A stretch of DNA of 64,000 bases from contig CP036279.1 of NCBI GenBank assembly GCA_007748055.1, forward strand, positions 186,001 through 250,000, given 5' to 3'. Each line of letters opens with the position of its first letter. Position 1 is the stretch's first letter. The position numbers and the translations under genes were made by a program. This DNA is from Kolteria novifilia. Lineage in GTDB: Bacteria; Planctomycetota; Planctomycetia; Kolteriales; Kolteriaceae. Under the pieces are notes generated by a model. That model was not told where the DNA came from. It ran no database searches and saw only the letters and a list, made by a program, of their open reading frames with translations. This document shows, piece after piece, positions 27,337-36,600 of the stretch.

Positions 27337-27430
27337 GATATGCCGTAGGCATTGAACATCACAGCCCAAGGTCGCGCAGCGCACCTTGGGTTGGGGATCG
27401 AAGTGAATCCAAACCCTGAAAGGGTTTGAC
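27337..27430 (-). repeat. REP-like three-hairpin element, inverted copy C
   Basis: Reverse-complement relative of copy A: ATGCC/GGCAT stem, CCCAAGG/CCTTGGG stem with the same conserved loop, and CAAACCCT/AGGGTTTG stem with loop GAA. It ends 9 bp before the transposase stop codon. Confidence 0.85.
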
Positions 27431-27439
27431 ATCTTCCCG

Positions 27440-27895
27440 TCAGTCCCAAACGTACCGCTCATCAAGCTCCACCCCGTACTTGGCGCACAACGTCCGAAAC
27501 TCCTCCTGAAAGGACTTGTGGCGATGGTGTTCCTCTTGCTCGGCGATGTAGGTCGATAGCGCGCCGACGTGGGAGGGACTGATGGAGAAGGCTCCGTATC
27601 CCTGTTGCCATTGAAAATCGTGGAGGCGTGGATGTTCCTCCTTGATCCACCTGCTCGATTGTCGCTTCAACTCACGAATAAGATCCGCAATCGCGAGGTT
27701 CCTACCAAATCGGCAAAGCATATGGACATGGTCTTCGACGCCTCCGACCGTCACCGACGGTGAATCAAGGTTGCCACTCGCGCCGGCAAGGTAAGCGTGC
27801 AGCCTCAACTGGACATCGCGCTCCTTCAGGAAAGGAACGCGACCTTTGGTCGAGAAGACGAGATGAAGATACACCTTCGCGAGCGATTGCGCCAT
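27440..27895 (-). CDS. REP-associated tyrosine transposase (IS200-like Y1/HUH family)
   Basis: A 151-aa single-strand transposase. The HUH metal motif is GGVEDHVHMLC (H56, H58), and the nucleophile is Y116 in LSTYIAEQEEHHRHKSFQEE. The start MAQSLAKVYLHLVFSTKGR and the length match intact IS200-like/RAYT proteins. Such enzymes cut single-stranded hairpin ends; RAYT types act on REP repeats (known). It appears intact and is directly flanked by inverted REP copies, so it may still mobilise or amplify them (inference). ATG 27895. Confidence 0.92.
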   Translation of the reverse strand: MAQSLAKVYLHLVFSTKGRVPFLKERDVQLRLHAYLAGASGNLDSPSVTVGGVEDHVHMLCRFGRNLAIADLIRELKRQSSRWIKEEHPRLHDFQWQQGYGAFSISPSHVGALSTYIAEQEEHHRHKSFQEEFRTLCAKYGVELDERYVWD

Positions 27896-27908
27896 TGCCT
27901 CGTCCTTG

Positions 27909-28001
27909 TCAAACCCTTGCAGGGTTTGGGATATTGGTTGTTCGGTGACCCAGCGTGCGCTGCGCGACGCTGGGCTGTGTTGTCCAACGGCGTTGCCGTT
28001 G
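27909..28001 (+). repeat. REP-like three-hairpin element, copy A'
   Basis: Matches copy A (26900-26993) apart from single changes in a hairpin loop (CTTGCAGG versus CTTACAGG). Begins 13 bp upstream of the transposase start codon, so it also overlaps its likely promoter. Confidence 0.88.
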
Positions 28002-28032
28002 TATCAGAGAGATGGACACTTTCCGCACTTAG

Positions 28033-28270
28033 CCGATGAACCGAAGAACCGATGAACCGAAGAACCGATGAACCGAAGAACCGATGAACCGAAGAACCGA
28101 TGAACCGAAGAACCGATGAACCGATGAACCGATGAACCGATGAACCGATGAACCGATGAACCGATGAACCGATGAACCGATGAACCGATGAACCGATGAA
28201 CCGATGAACCGATGAACCGATGAACCGATGAACCGATGAACCGATGACCGATGAACCGATGAACCGATGA
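28033..28270. repeat. 8-bp satellite, about 30 units
   Basis: Ten units alternate CCGATGAA and CCGAAGAA, then sixteen pure CCGATGAA units, one 7-bp unit, two more full units and a partial one. Because 8 is not a multiple of 3, all frames stay open and give a spurious RFIGSSVH-repeat reading on the minus strand. Confidence 0.95.
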
Positions 28271-28282
28271 CAACTCCTCTCC

Positions 28283-28376
28283 GATATGCCGAAGGCATTA
28301 GACATCACAGCCCAAGGTCGCGCAGCGCACCTTGGGTTGGGAATCGCAAGGAGCCCAAACGCTGAAAGCGTTTGAC
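28283..28376 (-). repeat. REP-like three-hairpin element, inverted copy C'
   Basis: Same orientation as copy C. The terminal stem is CAAACGCT/AGCGTTTG: both arms changed together relative to CAAACCCT/AGGGTTTG. Confidence 0.88.
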
Positions 28377-28449
28377 CCAACACAACGTTCCATTTCCATA
28401 CCCGTGGGGTTATGGTGAAGAATCGTCCTCACCCAACACAGGATGACCC

Positions 28450-29955
28450 ATGAAACGCCGACCTTTCCTCCTCGCCCTGGGAACCGCCCTCACCTCGGTG
28501 AGGCAACTATGGGCCATGGCCGTCGCGCCCTCGGACAAGGTCACGCTCGGCGAAGCGCATCGAGGTACGCTCGAGATCGATACCCGCTTGCTCGATAGCT
28601 ACGGCAAACCGCCCGAGCATCTCCGGCAGTTCTACCTCGATGCCCGAAGAGCATTCGCCGCCAATGCGCAGTCGACCTTCACCGATTCGGCAATCGTCGA
28701 CGCCGCGAAGAGACACGGATTGACCCTCATGGGTGGCCCCATGCTCGGGGATCTGCGCGACGATGGCGTGACCCTTTGGCTGCGTCCGGCCACCGAGACG
28801 CCGATGTCGATTGCCGTCGGCGACAAGTCGTACGCGGTGCCCTCGGCACGTCCCGGCTCCGTGGTGAGGGTGCAGGTCGACGGTCTCTCCCCAAAGACGC
28901 GCTATGACTACGCGCTCCACGCGGATGGAAAGACCGTCGGGCAGGGCGAGTTCACCACGGCTCCCTCCGAAGGCGACCGGGGAAGCTTTCGCCTGGCGTT
29001 CGGCTCGTGTTGCCACAAGATCGGCGTTCACAATCCGAATCTCTTCCGTGAGATCCGCAAGCGCCAACCGCACGCGATGCTGCTCTTGGGAGACATCGCG
29101 GCGGACGACCGCAACAACGAAGTCAACATGCATCGCGCCGACTACCAGCTGCGGGATGTCTCCGGACCGTGGCGCGAGCTGGCGGGGAACATCCCCCTTT
29201 TCGCGGCCTGGGATGACCACGACTACTTTGACAACGACCTCAGTGGCATCCCGAAGAAGTTCACCGCGAAGGACGTCGGCAATGTCCGCGAGGTTTGGCA
29301 CGAGAACTGGAACAACCCGCCGGCGGACTCGGTGCGCGAGGGCATCTACTTCAGCACCCGCATGGGACCGGTGGAAGTGATCATGCTCGACACGCGCTCG
29401 TGCCGGGACGGCAAGCGACGCGGAAAGTACGGCTCCTACCTGGGCGAGCGGCAACAAGAGTGGCTCAAGGAGACGCTGAGGAACTCAACCGCTCCCTTCA
29501 AGGTGATCAGCAGCGGCACGATGTGGAGCGACTACGTCAGCAAGGCGAAGGACTCGTGGGGGAGCTGGGACACCGAGGCACGCGAGGAGCTCTTCAGCCT
29601 GATCGAGGAGGAAGGCATTGGCGGCGTGTTGCTCATCAGCGGCGATCGGCACGGCGCCCGCGGTTTCCGCATCCCTCAGCCGTCCGGTTACAACTTCTAC
29701 GAGTTCGAGCCGGCTACGCTCGGCGGCGTCTCCGGCCCAGCGGGCCTGGTCAAGAACTGTCCCGAACAGCTCTTCGGCTACAGCGGCCGCGATCGTCAAG
29801 GCAACGATCTCGTCGCCTTCGGCGAGTTCACCTTCGACACCTCCAAGGAGAAACCGACGGTCACGTTTCGTCTGATCGATCAGCACGGCACGATCAAGGA
29901 AGAACACGAGCTATCGCTGGCTCAATTGACGCCGGGCGGGAGTTCGGCGACGTGA
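28450..29955 (+). CDS. PhoD-family alkaline phosphatase
   Basis: A 501-aa secreted PhoD-like phosphoesterase that releases phosphate from phosphodiesters/monoesters outside the cytoplasm. Leader MKRRPFLLALGTALTSV (RR, possibly Tat), a beta-sandwich N-domain (VTLWLRPATETPMSIAVG), then the metallophosphatase core: FRLAFGSCCHK, AMLLLGDIAADDR, FAAWDDHDYFDNDLSG, VEVIMLDTRSCRDGKR, ISSGTMWSDY and LLISGDRHGARGF. These are the Fe/Ca ligand motifs of PhoD. ATG 28450 has AGGA 7 nt upstream. It begins 73 bp after the REP copy C'. Convergent with the sulfatase gene that follows. Confidence 0.93.
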   Translation: MKRRPFLLALGTALTSVRQLWAMAVAPSDKVTLGEAHRGTLEIDTRLLDSYGKPPEHLRQFYLDARRAFAANAQSTFTDSAIVDAAKRHGLTLMGGPMLGDLRDDGVTLWLRPATETPMSIAVGDKSYAVPSARPGSVVRVQVDGLSPKTRYDYALHADGKTVGQGEFTTAPSEGDRGSFRLAFGSCCHKIGVHNPNLFREIRKRQPHAMLLLGDIAADDRNNEVNMHRADYQLRDVSGPWRELAGNIPLFAAWDDHDYFDNDLSGIPKKFTAKDVGNVREVWHENWNNPPADSVREGIYFSTRMGPVEVIMLDTRSCRDGKRRGKYGSYLGERQQEWLKETLRNSTAPFKVISSGTMWSDYVSKAKDSWGSWDTEAREELFSLIEEEGIGGVLLISGDRHGARGFRIPQPSGYNFYEFEPATLGGVSGPAGLVKNCPEQLFGYSGRDRQGNDLVAFGEFTFDTSKEKPTVTFRLIDQHGTIKEEHELSLAQLTPGGSSAT

Positions 29956-30012
29956 AGGAACGGCACGTCAACCCTTCGTTGCGTCAGGCAGGGCGAGGGG
30001 CAGAGCGCGGAC

Positions 30013-31401
30013 TTACTTCGGCAGGGCTTTGTCGCGGGCATCCATGACAGCCTTGTGCTCCTTGGCGACGTTCACCTCGTGAGGGTCGGTCCAGCGCGGG
30101 GCGGTGAGCTGGCTGTTCCAAGTATCGTAGCGATTCTTGAGTTGCGAGACGATCTCGGGATGCTCCTTCGAGAGATCGTGGGTTTCGCGGGGATCGTGCG
30201 CGAGGTCGAAGAGTTGCCTCTTGTCGAGGGCGGCGGCATTGACGAGTTTGTAGTCCCCCTCGCGAATCGCCCAGCCCTGGCCACCGATGACGCGCCAGTA
30301 GAGAGCGTCGTGCGGAGAACCCTTCTTTTCCCCCGTGAGGTAAGGCATCAAGTCGACGCCATCGAGCGGCTTGATCGCGGAGGTGTCGGCGCCCGCGATC
30401 GCGGCGGCGGTGGCGAAGATATCCAGAGCGCTGACCGGCTCGTCGTAGTCGACTCCCTTGGGAAGATGGCCGGGCCAGCTCGCGAGGAACGGCACGCGAA
30501 TCCCTCCTTCGAAGAGCATCCCCTTGTGGCCTCGTAGCGGCCGGTTGTCGGAACCGAGTCTGCCGCCATTGTCGCTGATGAAAAAGACGAGCGTCCGCTC
30601 ACGCAGGTCGAGTTGGTCGAGGGTCGTCATCAAGCGGCCGACACCGTCGTCGACGCCAAGGATCATCGCGGCGTAGACGGTGCGAAAGCCATCCTCAATG
30701 TGCCAGGTCCGGTCGAGGTAGTGTTGCGTCGCGTGGTTGGGGCTATGCGGGGCGTTGTAGGCGAGATAGAGGAAGAAGGGCTCCGACTGGTGGCGTTCGA
30801 CGAACGAGACCGCCTCGTCGGTGAAGTCGTCGGTGAGGTAGGTGATCTCCTCGGCGGTGACCGTCTTGTCGTTGCGCTGGATCCGGCGATGGGGCCCACG
30901 GGTGCGACCGTAGTAGTCGTGTCCGCCGGCGGAGAAGCCGAAGAACTCGTCGAAGCCGCGATGATGCGGGAGGAACTTCGGGGCGTCACCGAGATGCCAC
31001 TTCCCGATGGCGGCGGTGGCGTAGCCCGACCGCTTGAGGAGCTGACCGAGAAAGACCTCGTCGGTCGGCGTGCCGATTGAGTCGTCCTCGGGCGCGAAGG
31101 GGGGATTGTGCTCGTGCCCGAATCGCTGCTGGTAGCGGCCGGTGAGGATGCCGGCGCGCGAGGGGCTGCAATAGGGATGGGTCACGTAGCCATTGGTGAA
31201 GTCGACGCCCGACGCGGCGAGCGCGTCGAGATGGGGCGTGTCGAAATCGCGACAGCCCTGGTAGCTGACGTCGGCGTAGCCCAGATCGTCGGCCACGATC
31301 ACGATGACGTTCGGTTTCGACGGCAATTCGGCACCGATCGCCGAGAACGGCATCGAGGAAGCAAGGACGAGCAGGGCGAACGAGCGGCGAACGGTGGTCA
31401 T
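30013..31401 (-). CDS. Secreted sulfatase (arylsulfatase type)
   Basis: A 462-aa type I sulfatase that hydrolyses sulfate esters. Signal peptide (SFALLVLASSMPFSAIGA), metal site PNVIVIVADDLGYADVSYQG, the formylglycine motif CSPSRAGILTGRYQQRFG (C matured by a sulfatase-modifying enzyme encoded elsewhere), GKWHLG, HSPNH region and SDNGG metal ligands. Length is typical. Planctomycetes carry many such genes for sulfated polysaccharide use. The substrate is not predictable here. ATG 31401, weak Shine-Dalgarno; the gene is not in an operon with another sulfatase. Confidence 0.94.
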   Translation of the reverse strand: MTTVRRSFALLVLASSMPFSAIGAELPSKPNVIVIVADDLGYADVSYQGCRDFDTPHLDALAASGVDFTNGYVTHPYCSPSRAGILTGRYQQRFGHEHNPPFAPEDDSIGTPTDEVFLGQLLKRSGYATAAIGKWHLGDAPKFLPHHRGFDEFFGFSAGGHDYYGRTRGPHRRIQRNDKTVTAEEITYLTDDFTDEAVSFVERHQSEPFFLYLAYNAPHSPNHATQHYLDRTWHIEDGFRTVYAAMILGVDDGVGRLMTTLDQLDLRERTLVFFISDNGGRLGSDNRPLRGHKGMLFEGGIRVPFLASWPGHLPKGVDYDEPVSALDIFATAAAIAGADTSAIKPLDGVDLMPYLTGEKKGSPHDALYWRVIGGQGWAIREGDYKLVNAAALDKRQLFDLAHDPRETHDLSKEHPEIVSQLKNRYDTWNSQLTAPRWTDPHEVNVAKEHKAVMDARDKALPK

Positions 31402-31490
31402 CGTGGCGGTCTCGTTGGAGGGAGGGTGACGTCACCGGGTCTTCGAGGAAGGCCCATCGTATCCCAACGACGCACGGGTGGGAAGCGGGT

Positions 31491-32525
31491 CTACGCGTCG
31501 GCCATGTCGACGTCGATCGTCCCGGTGACTTCGACGCGGGCGGGCTTGGCCGGATCCTCCTGGAGGACCATCAGGACACCCAGCTCCGGATGACGCTTCA
31601 CGTACGACGCGGTCCACTCCCAACCATGGATGAAGAAGGCGGTCGAGAGACCCTCGGCGAGCGTGGCATCGGGGGCGGCGACGGTGACTTGCAAGACGCC
31701 CTCGGTCGGCCACCCGGTGCGAGGGTCGATTAGGTGGCCGTAGCGTTTGCCGTCGACGTCGAAGTATTGCTGCGAGGCGCTGCTGGTGGAGAGGGCCTGA
31801 TCGCGCAGCCGGACCATCGCGAGTTGGCGATGCAGGTCGCGCGGATCGCGAAGGTCGACGTGCCACGCGACGTCCCAGCTCGGTCGGCCGAGAGCCAGCA
31901 GACTGCTATGCCCCGCGCTGAGCAGGGCGGCGCCGAATTCTTGCTCGCGAAGGTACTCCCCGACGCGGTCGAGGGCGTAGCCCTTGCCGATGGCGCCGAG
32001 ATTCAGCTCGATGCCGGGCTTGGTGAACCGAACGGTCTTCGCCCGGGGGTCGAAGCGGACCTTGTCGATCCCGACGCGAGCACGGGCCTCGCGGAGTTCA
32101 TCCGGGGTCGGAAGATGCCCCTCGCGGCGATAGAACCCCCACGCCTTGATCAGCGGTCCGGAGGTGATGTCAAAGGCCCCACCGGTTTGCAGACTCAGCG
32201 CCCGGCAGCGCGCGAGCAACTCGAAGAGCCGCTCCTCGACGACGACTGGCGTTTCGGCCGCCTTGGCGTTGATCTCGGAGAGCTCGCTGTCGTCTTGGTA
32301 GACCGTCATCTGAGCCTCGAGATCGTCGATCATCTCGAGCGAAGTCAACGCGACGCGGTGGTTGGCGGACTTGGCGAACTGCAAGTCGAAGGCGCACGCC
32401 ATCGCTTGCCGCCGACAGGTCACGACCGGCTCGTTCGCGAAGGCTTCGACCTCCTCGAGAAGGTCCTCGACGCGTTCGCGCGAGGGCTCGAGCCGGCGCG
32501 AGATCCGTCTCGTCGGGTCTTTCAC
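31491..32525 (-). CDS. apbE: FAD:protein FMN transferase (ApbE family)
   Basis: A 344-aa ApbE-type flavin transferase, which attaches FMN covalently to Thr/Ser of flavoproteins such as NqrB/RnfG. Motifs: MACAFDLQF, DDLEAQMTVYQDDSELSEIN, GGAFDITSGPLIKAWGF, LNLGAIGKGYALDRV, LSAGHSSLLALG (usual SxGGN varied), LSTSSASQQYF, HLIDPRTGWP, and APDATLAEGLSTAFFIHG. No secretion signal is obvious. It starts at GTG 32525, overlapping the ferredoxin stop in GTGA, with AAGGA 9 nt upstream, so the two are translationally coupled. The AGHSS variant at the nucleotide-binding loop deserves note. Confidence 0.92.
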   Translation of the reverse strand: MKDPTRRISRRLEPSRERVEDLLEEVEAFANEPVVTCRRQAMACAFDLQFAKSANHRVALTSLEMIDDLEAQMTVYQDDSELSEINAKAAETPVVVEERLFELLARCRALSLQTGGAFDITSGPLIKAWGFYRREGHLPTPDELREARARVGIDKVRFDPRAKTVRFTKPGIELNLGAIGKGYALDRVGEYLREQEFGAALLSAGHSSLLALGRPSWDVAWHVDLRDPRDLHRQLAMVRLRDQALSTSSASQQYFDVDGKRYGHLIDPRTGWPTEGVLQVTVAAPDATLAEGLSTAFFIHGWEWTASYVKRHPELGVLMVLQEDPAKPARVEVTGTIDVDMADA

Positions 32526-32755
32526 GATCCGTGGTCCTTGTCATGGGAGACTGATGGGGCGGGGGCCTCGAGGGTGATCGCGTCGGTGGGACAGAGGAGT
32601 TCGCACGCCCCGCACGACGAACAACGCTCCGGGTAGAGGAGCCCCGGCCGGTCGTTCCATAGATCGAGGCAGGCAGTGGGACAGACACTCACGCACCACC
32701 CGGAGGCTTGGCAGCGGCTCAAATCGAAACGCGGTCGCGGTCGTGAACGGCTCAA
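32522..32755 (-). CDS. Small bacterial-type ferredoxin with one missing cluster cysteine
   Basis: A 77-aa two-cluster ferredoxin. The second motif is complete, CSSCGACELLCP; the first reads CQASGWCVSVCP, where the second Cys of CxxCxxCxxxCP is Ser. One centre may therefore be [3Fe-4S] or have a non-Cys ligand (inference from known 7Fe and Asp-ligated ferredoxins). It starts at TTG 32755 with GAGGG 5 nt upstream and overlaps apbE, so it may feed electrons to, or be processed with, a flavoprotein target of ApbE. Confidence 0.85.
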   Translation of the reverse strand: MSRSRPRPRFDLSRCQASGWCVSVCPTACLDLWNDRPGLLYPERCSSCGACELLCPTDAITLEAPAPSVSHDKDHGS

Positions 32756-32853
32756 GGGTTCCCTCGTCTCTTCGTGGACAAGCCGACGCCTCGGCTACTC
32801 TCTAGACTAAGGGATTCGAAGGTCAGGAACGAGCAGCAAGCGAAGCAGAAGCC

Positions 32854-33648
32854 ATGAATGAAGTCGACCGCCGATTCGCCGCCCGCCGCCGGCTCTGGGA
32901 CGAGGCATTGACGGGACTCTCGCTCGAGGGGAAGTCGGTCCTCGACGCGGGGACCGGGGAAGGGCACTTCACGCGCTATCTCGCCGAGTCCGCGCCGGGC
33001 CGACTCGTCTCGGTCACCTGTCTCGAGGAGGAAGTTCCGCCGGCGCGGGCCCGCGTGGCCGAGTTGGCCGATCGCGTCGAGTTCACCCTAGCCGATGTCA
33101 CGGCGATGACACAGATCCCCGACGCGAGTTTCGACGTGGTCGGCGCCGACTACCTGATCGCGGCGGTCGCGGCCTACTCGCCCTATCGGGAGATCGACTG
33201 CCTGAAGGAACTCAAGCGAGTGCTCCGGCCGGGGGGACGACTGGTCGTCACCGGCTGGGAGGTCTCGCCGCTGCGCCGTAGCCGTGCCGAGGCCCACTTT
33301 CGGGAGCTTTTTCGCCTTCGGGAAGCGATCAACTTGCTGGCCGGGATCGAGCCCTTTCGCGAGCACCCGCGTCGCTGGGTCGAGGACCGTCTTGTCGACC
33401 TCGGCATGCCACCGGAGCGTCACCACGAAGTGCCCGACGTCCATCACGACATCGGCTGGTACATCGAGGGTTGCCGGCGAAAACTGAGCCTGCTCGACTG
33501 CCCCGATCTCCGCGAGGTCCTCGGGCGTCAGGTCGACGATGTCGCGGGGCATCTCGAGGGCGATCCATCCTTCGTCGGCGGCTTCGAGTTCGGCCGGCTC
33601 TACGCGGTGGTCGCCTGCAAGCTCGATGGGGCGTTGCTGTTGGGGTAG
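32854..33648 (+). CDS. Class I SAM-dependent methyltransferase
   Basis: A 264-aa methyltransferase with motif I SVLDAGTGEGHFTRYLAE, an acidic strand-2 end, LADVTAM (motif II), FDVVGADYLIAA, and the post-motif ELKRVLRPGGRLVVTGWE. The C-terminal third (HHEVPDVHHDIGWYIEGCRRKL and VACKLD) is not assigned; a substrate cannot be named. It is divergent from the ferredoxin-ApbE operon and convergent with the AmmeMemoRadiSam gene, with 23 bp between the stops. ATG 32854. Confidence 0.9.
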   Translation: MNEVDRRFAARRRLWDEALTGLSLEGKSVLDAGTGEGHFTRYLAESAPGRLVSVTCLEEEVPPARARVAELADRVEFTLADVTAMTQIPDASFDVVGADYLIAAVAAYSPYREIDCLKELKRVLRPGGRLVVTGWEVSPLRRSRAEAHFRELFRLREAINLLAGIEPFREHPRRWVEDRLVDLGMPPERHHEVPDVHHDIGWYIEGCRRKLSLLDCPDLREVLGRQVDDVAGHLEGDPSFVGGFEFGRLYAVVACKLDGALLLG

Positions 33649-33671
33649 GGGGGGGTCGAGTGTCCACCCAA

Positions 33672-36600
33672 TCACGCGATGACGACGCCGGCGTAGCCGA
33701 CGACGCGGGCGTTGTCCCCGGCGACTTGGCCGCTGTTGGTGTAGTCGACGAGTTCCGGGGCTGACTTCTCGCCCGCCCGGCGCTCGAGGACCTGAAGGAC
33801 GGTGACCGCCGGGAGCACGCCGCACATGCTGATCGAATGACCACGCACCGTGTCGTGCAGCGTGCGGGCATCTCCGGTGACCATGGCATCGATCGCGAGA
33901 TGGTCGAGACGGCGGTTTTCCTCCTCGGTGGCGAAGTGGTTCATGTCGCTGGAAATGACGAGCAGCGGCTGGTCATCGACCTCGCCGAGTACCTCGACGA
34001 GCGCCTCGGCCAACGTGGCCGTCTCCTCAAATGACGCTTGCCCAACGACCAACGGCAAGATCCGCAGCTCCGGTTGCTTCTTGGCGAGAAACGGAACGAG
34101 AACTTCGATCCCGTGCTCGAGGCGGTGGGCTTCGTCCTCGATGTCGATCGCGGCGCAGCGGGCCACGAGACGGTCGCGAAGATCGGTGGCCACCGGAACG
34201 CGGCGACCAGGAAACTCCCAGGCATCGGCGGCGGAAATCGACCAGCGCGATCCAAGGGGCGTGTGCTTGGGCGAAAGGACGATCGCCGTCTTGGGGACGC
34301 GGGTCCGCGCGAGCGTCTTGCCGATGATGCTTCCACAGAAGGACCAACCGGCGTGCGGCAACATGACCGCGCGGCACGACGCCTCGTTATCGGGCTCCCC
34401 TTGCGAAAGAAAGTGATCGATACGCTGGAGCATGGTCGCTTCGTCCGCCGGGTAGAACTGCCCAGCTCGGGCCGGCGCCCGAACGGGTCGACGCTCGGTC
34501 CGGGCGGCTGGCCGGTAGCCAAAGACGGAGAATGCCGTCACGGAAGTTTCGTTCGGCTTCGCGCGCCACTCCTCGAGCGACTTGCCCGCGGCCTTGAGCG
34601 TGTGTTCGACAACGTTTCTTCCACGATCGGGCGCGGGGATCGACAAGGCGTACGACTCGCCGCCCTGCGCGAGGATCGCCGATTGAGCCAGCCCGCGATG
34701 TCGACTCGGATCCTCGCCGGCCCGAAGGGCCAACGGCCGAAACAGGGTGATGATCGAAGCGAGTTCGCCGGGGTGCCGTTGATGCTTGCGAGCGCGGGCG
34801 AGGACGCGCTGGGCCGCTTGCGCCGTCATTTGGGCCAATGACTCGTTGATGCCGAAGTAGGCTTCCCGCCCGCCCGTCGACAGGTTCAGCAGGATTCCCC
34901 GGCGCACGGGAGCCGTCTCGGTCAACTCCGGCCGGAGCGCGAGACTCGGGGGCGCGCATCCAACGAGGATGGCGCGCGCGATCTCGCCAAGGTGCTCCAT
35001 CGCCTCCTTGCCAAGCGAGGCCACATCGCACTCTTGGTAGCGAGGGGGATCGCGATAGACTCGGGCGGAGAAGGCGAGCAGCTTGGTCTCCGGATCGCGC
35101 CACGCCTCCTCCGGGAGACCGGCCTTCATCGAGAGATGCTTCAGAAAGGTCGGGACATCCCAGCCCCGTTCCGACGCCACTTGCGGCAGCAACAGCCCTC
35201 GCCCCTTGGGATGGTTGAGCACCAAGCCGTCACGGCCGACGACGATCTGCTTCGGCCAATCGGCAGCCGACCGATCAAGCACGCGCGGACGATGAAGCAG
35301 CGAAACGTCGAGCTCAAGCAGCGGCACTTCCTCGAGCACAATGCCCGGGAACCGTGGATCGAGAGTGGCGCTGTCGCGGGCGGCGGAACCGACAACCTCT
35401 TCGAGTCGGCCGACTTTCCCCCAATAGCCACGACAAGCTCGAAGGGCACCGCTGCGGGTCAGGGTGACGAAGACGCCAAAGGCGGGCGCGTCGGCGATCT
35501 CTCGCGGTAGACCGGACGCGGGGATCTCGGCCGTCTCTCCATGTCGGATGGCGTGGGCGACCGTCGCTCGAGCGAACTCGAGAAGTTGTCGGGCCTGGTC
35601 CGGGTCGAGGTTGATCTTTGGTTGGGCCGGTGTCGCCGGCTGGCTGCCGCCCGCCCCCTCGTGTTGGATCGAAACGATATCGCTCTCCTTGGGCTCGGTG
35701 ATCTTGATGGGCTGGCGTTTGGCTCCCCAGTCGCCGCGCGTCGGCTCATAGAGACCGGGCAACGGTTCCTGGCAGTAGCGACAACGGTCGCCTTCGAGTT
35801 CGTACTTGCCCAACTCGTACCAGTCGCGTTCGATGAGCAGTTGGCCACACGAGGCGCAATAGGTGCTCTGACGGGCGACATCGTGGACGTTGCCGACGTA
35901 GGCGTGATGGATCCCGGCGTCACGGGCGATCTCCCGCGCCTCGACGAGCGCCTCCGGCGGCGTCGGCGGTCGATCGGTCATGCGAAAGTCGGGATGGAAC
36001 GCGGTGAAATGGACGGGGACGTCGGGGCCGAGTTCCTCCACGACCCAGTCGGCCATCCGGCGGTACTCGTCGGGGGTGTCATTGGCGCCCGGGATGATCA
36101 GGTTGGTGATCTCGAACCAGACGTCCGACTCATGCTTGAGCCAACGAAGGGTGTCGAGGACCGGCTCCAAGTGGGAGAGGGTTAGCTTCTCGTAGAAGAC
36201 CTCGGAAAAGGCCTTGAGGTCGACGTTGGCGGCATCGATGTGTTCGAAGAACTCGCCACGGGCCGAGGGGGTGATATAGCCGGCGGTGACCGCGATGGTC
36301 TTCAGCCCGAGGTCGTGACACGCTTTGGCGGTGTCGATCGCGTATTCGGCCCAAATGACTGGGTCGTTGTAGGTGAAGGCGACACTACGACATCCCGACT
36401 CGGCGGCGGCTTGGGCGATCGCTTGGGGGCTGGCCTGTTCGCTGAGCTGCTCGATCTGGCGTGACTTGCTGATCGACCAGTTCTGGCAGAACTTGCAACC
36501 GAGGTTGCAGCCGGCGGTGCCGAATGAGAGGACGGGGGTGCCGGGCAGAAAGTGGTTGAGCGGTTTCTTCTCGATCGGGTCGATGCAGAAACCGGTGCTG

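Larger units (their letters stand above)
26900..28376. mobile_element. REP/RAYT locus: Y1 transposase between two composite hairpin-satellite blocks
   Basis: Order: REP copy A, 8-bp satellite, 64-bp repeats, inverted REP copy C, transposase gene, REP copy A', 8-bp satellite, inverted REP copy C'. The gene sits 9 bp from C and 13 bp from A', which are inverted relative to each other, so they could be the element's own ends. Confidence 0.8.

Noticed and set aside
27145-27344. CRISPR-like direct repeats
   Set aside because: The 64-bp units are tandem copies throughout; there is no variable spacer portion.
28033-28270. CRISPR array
   Set aside because: Repeat units are contiguous 8-mers with no spacers, and no cas genes occur in the window.
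28004-28298. Minus-strand ORFs encoding RFIGSSVH repeats
   Set aside because: Pure translation of an 8-bp satellite; every frame is open because the unit lacks stops, so this is not evidence for a protein.
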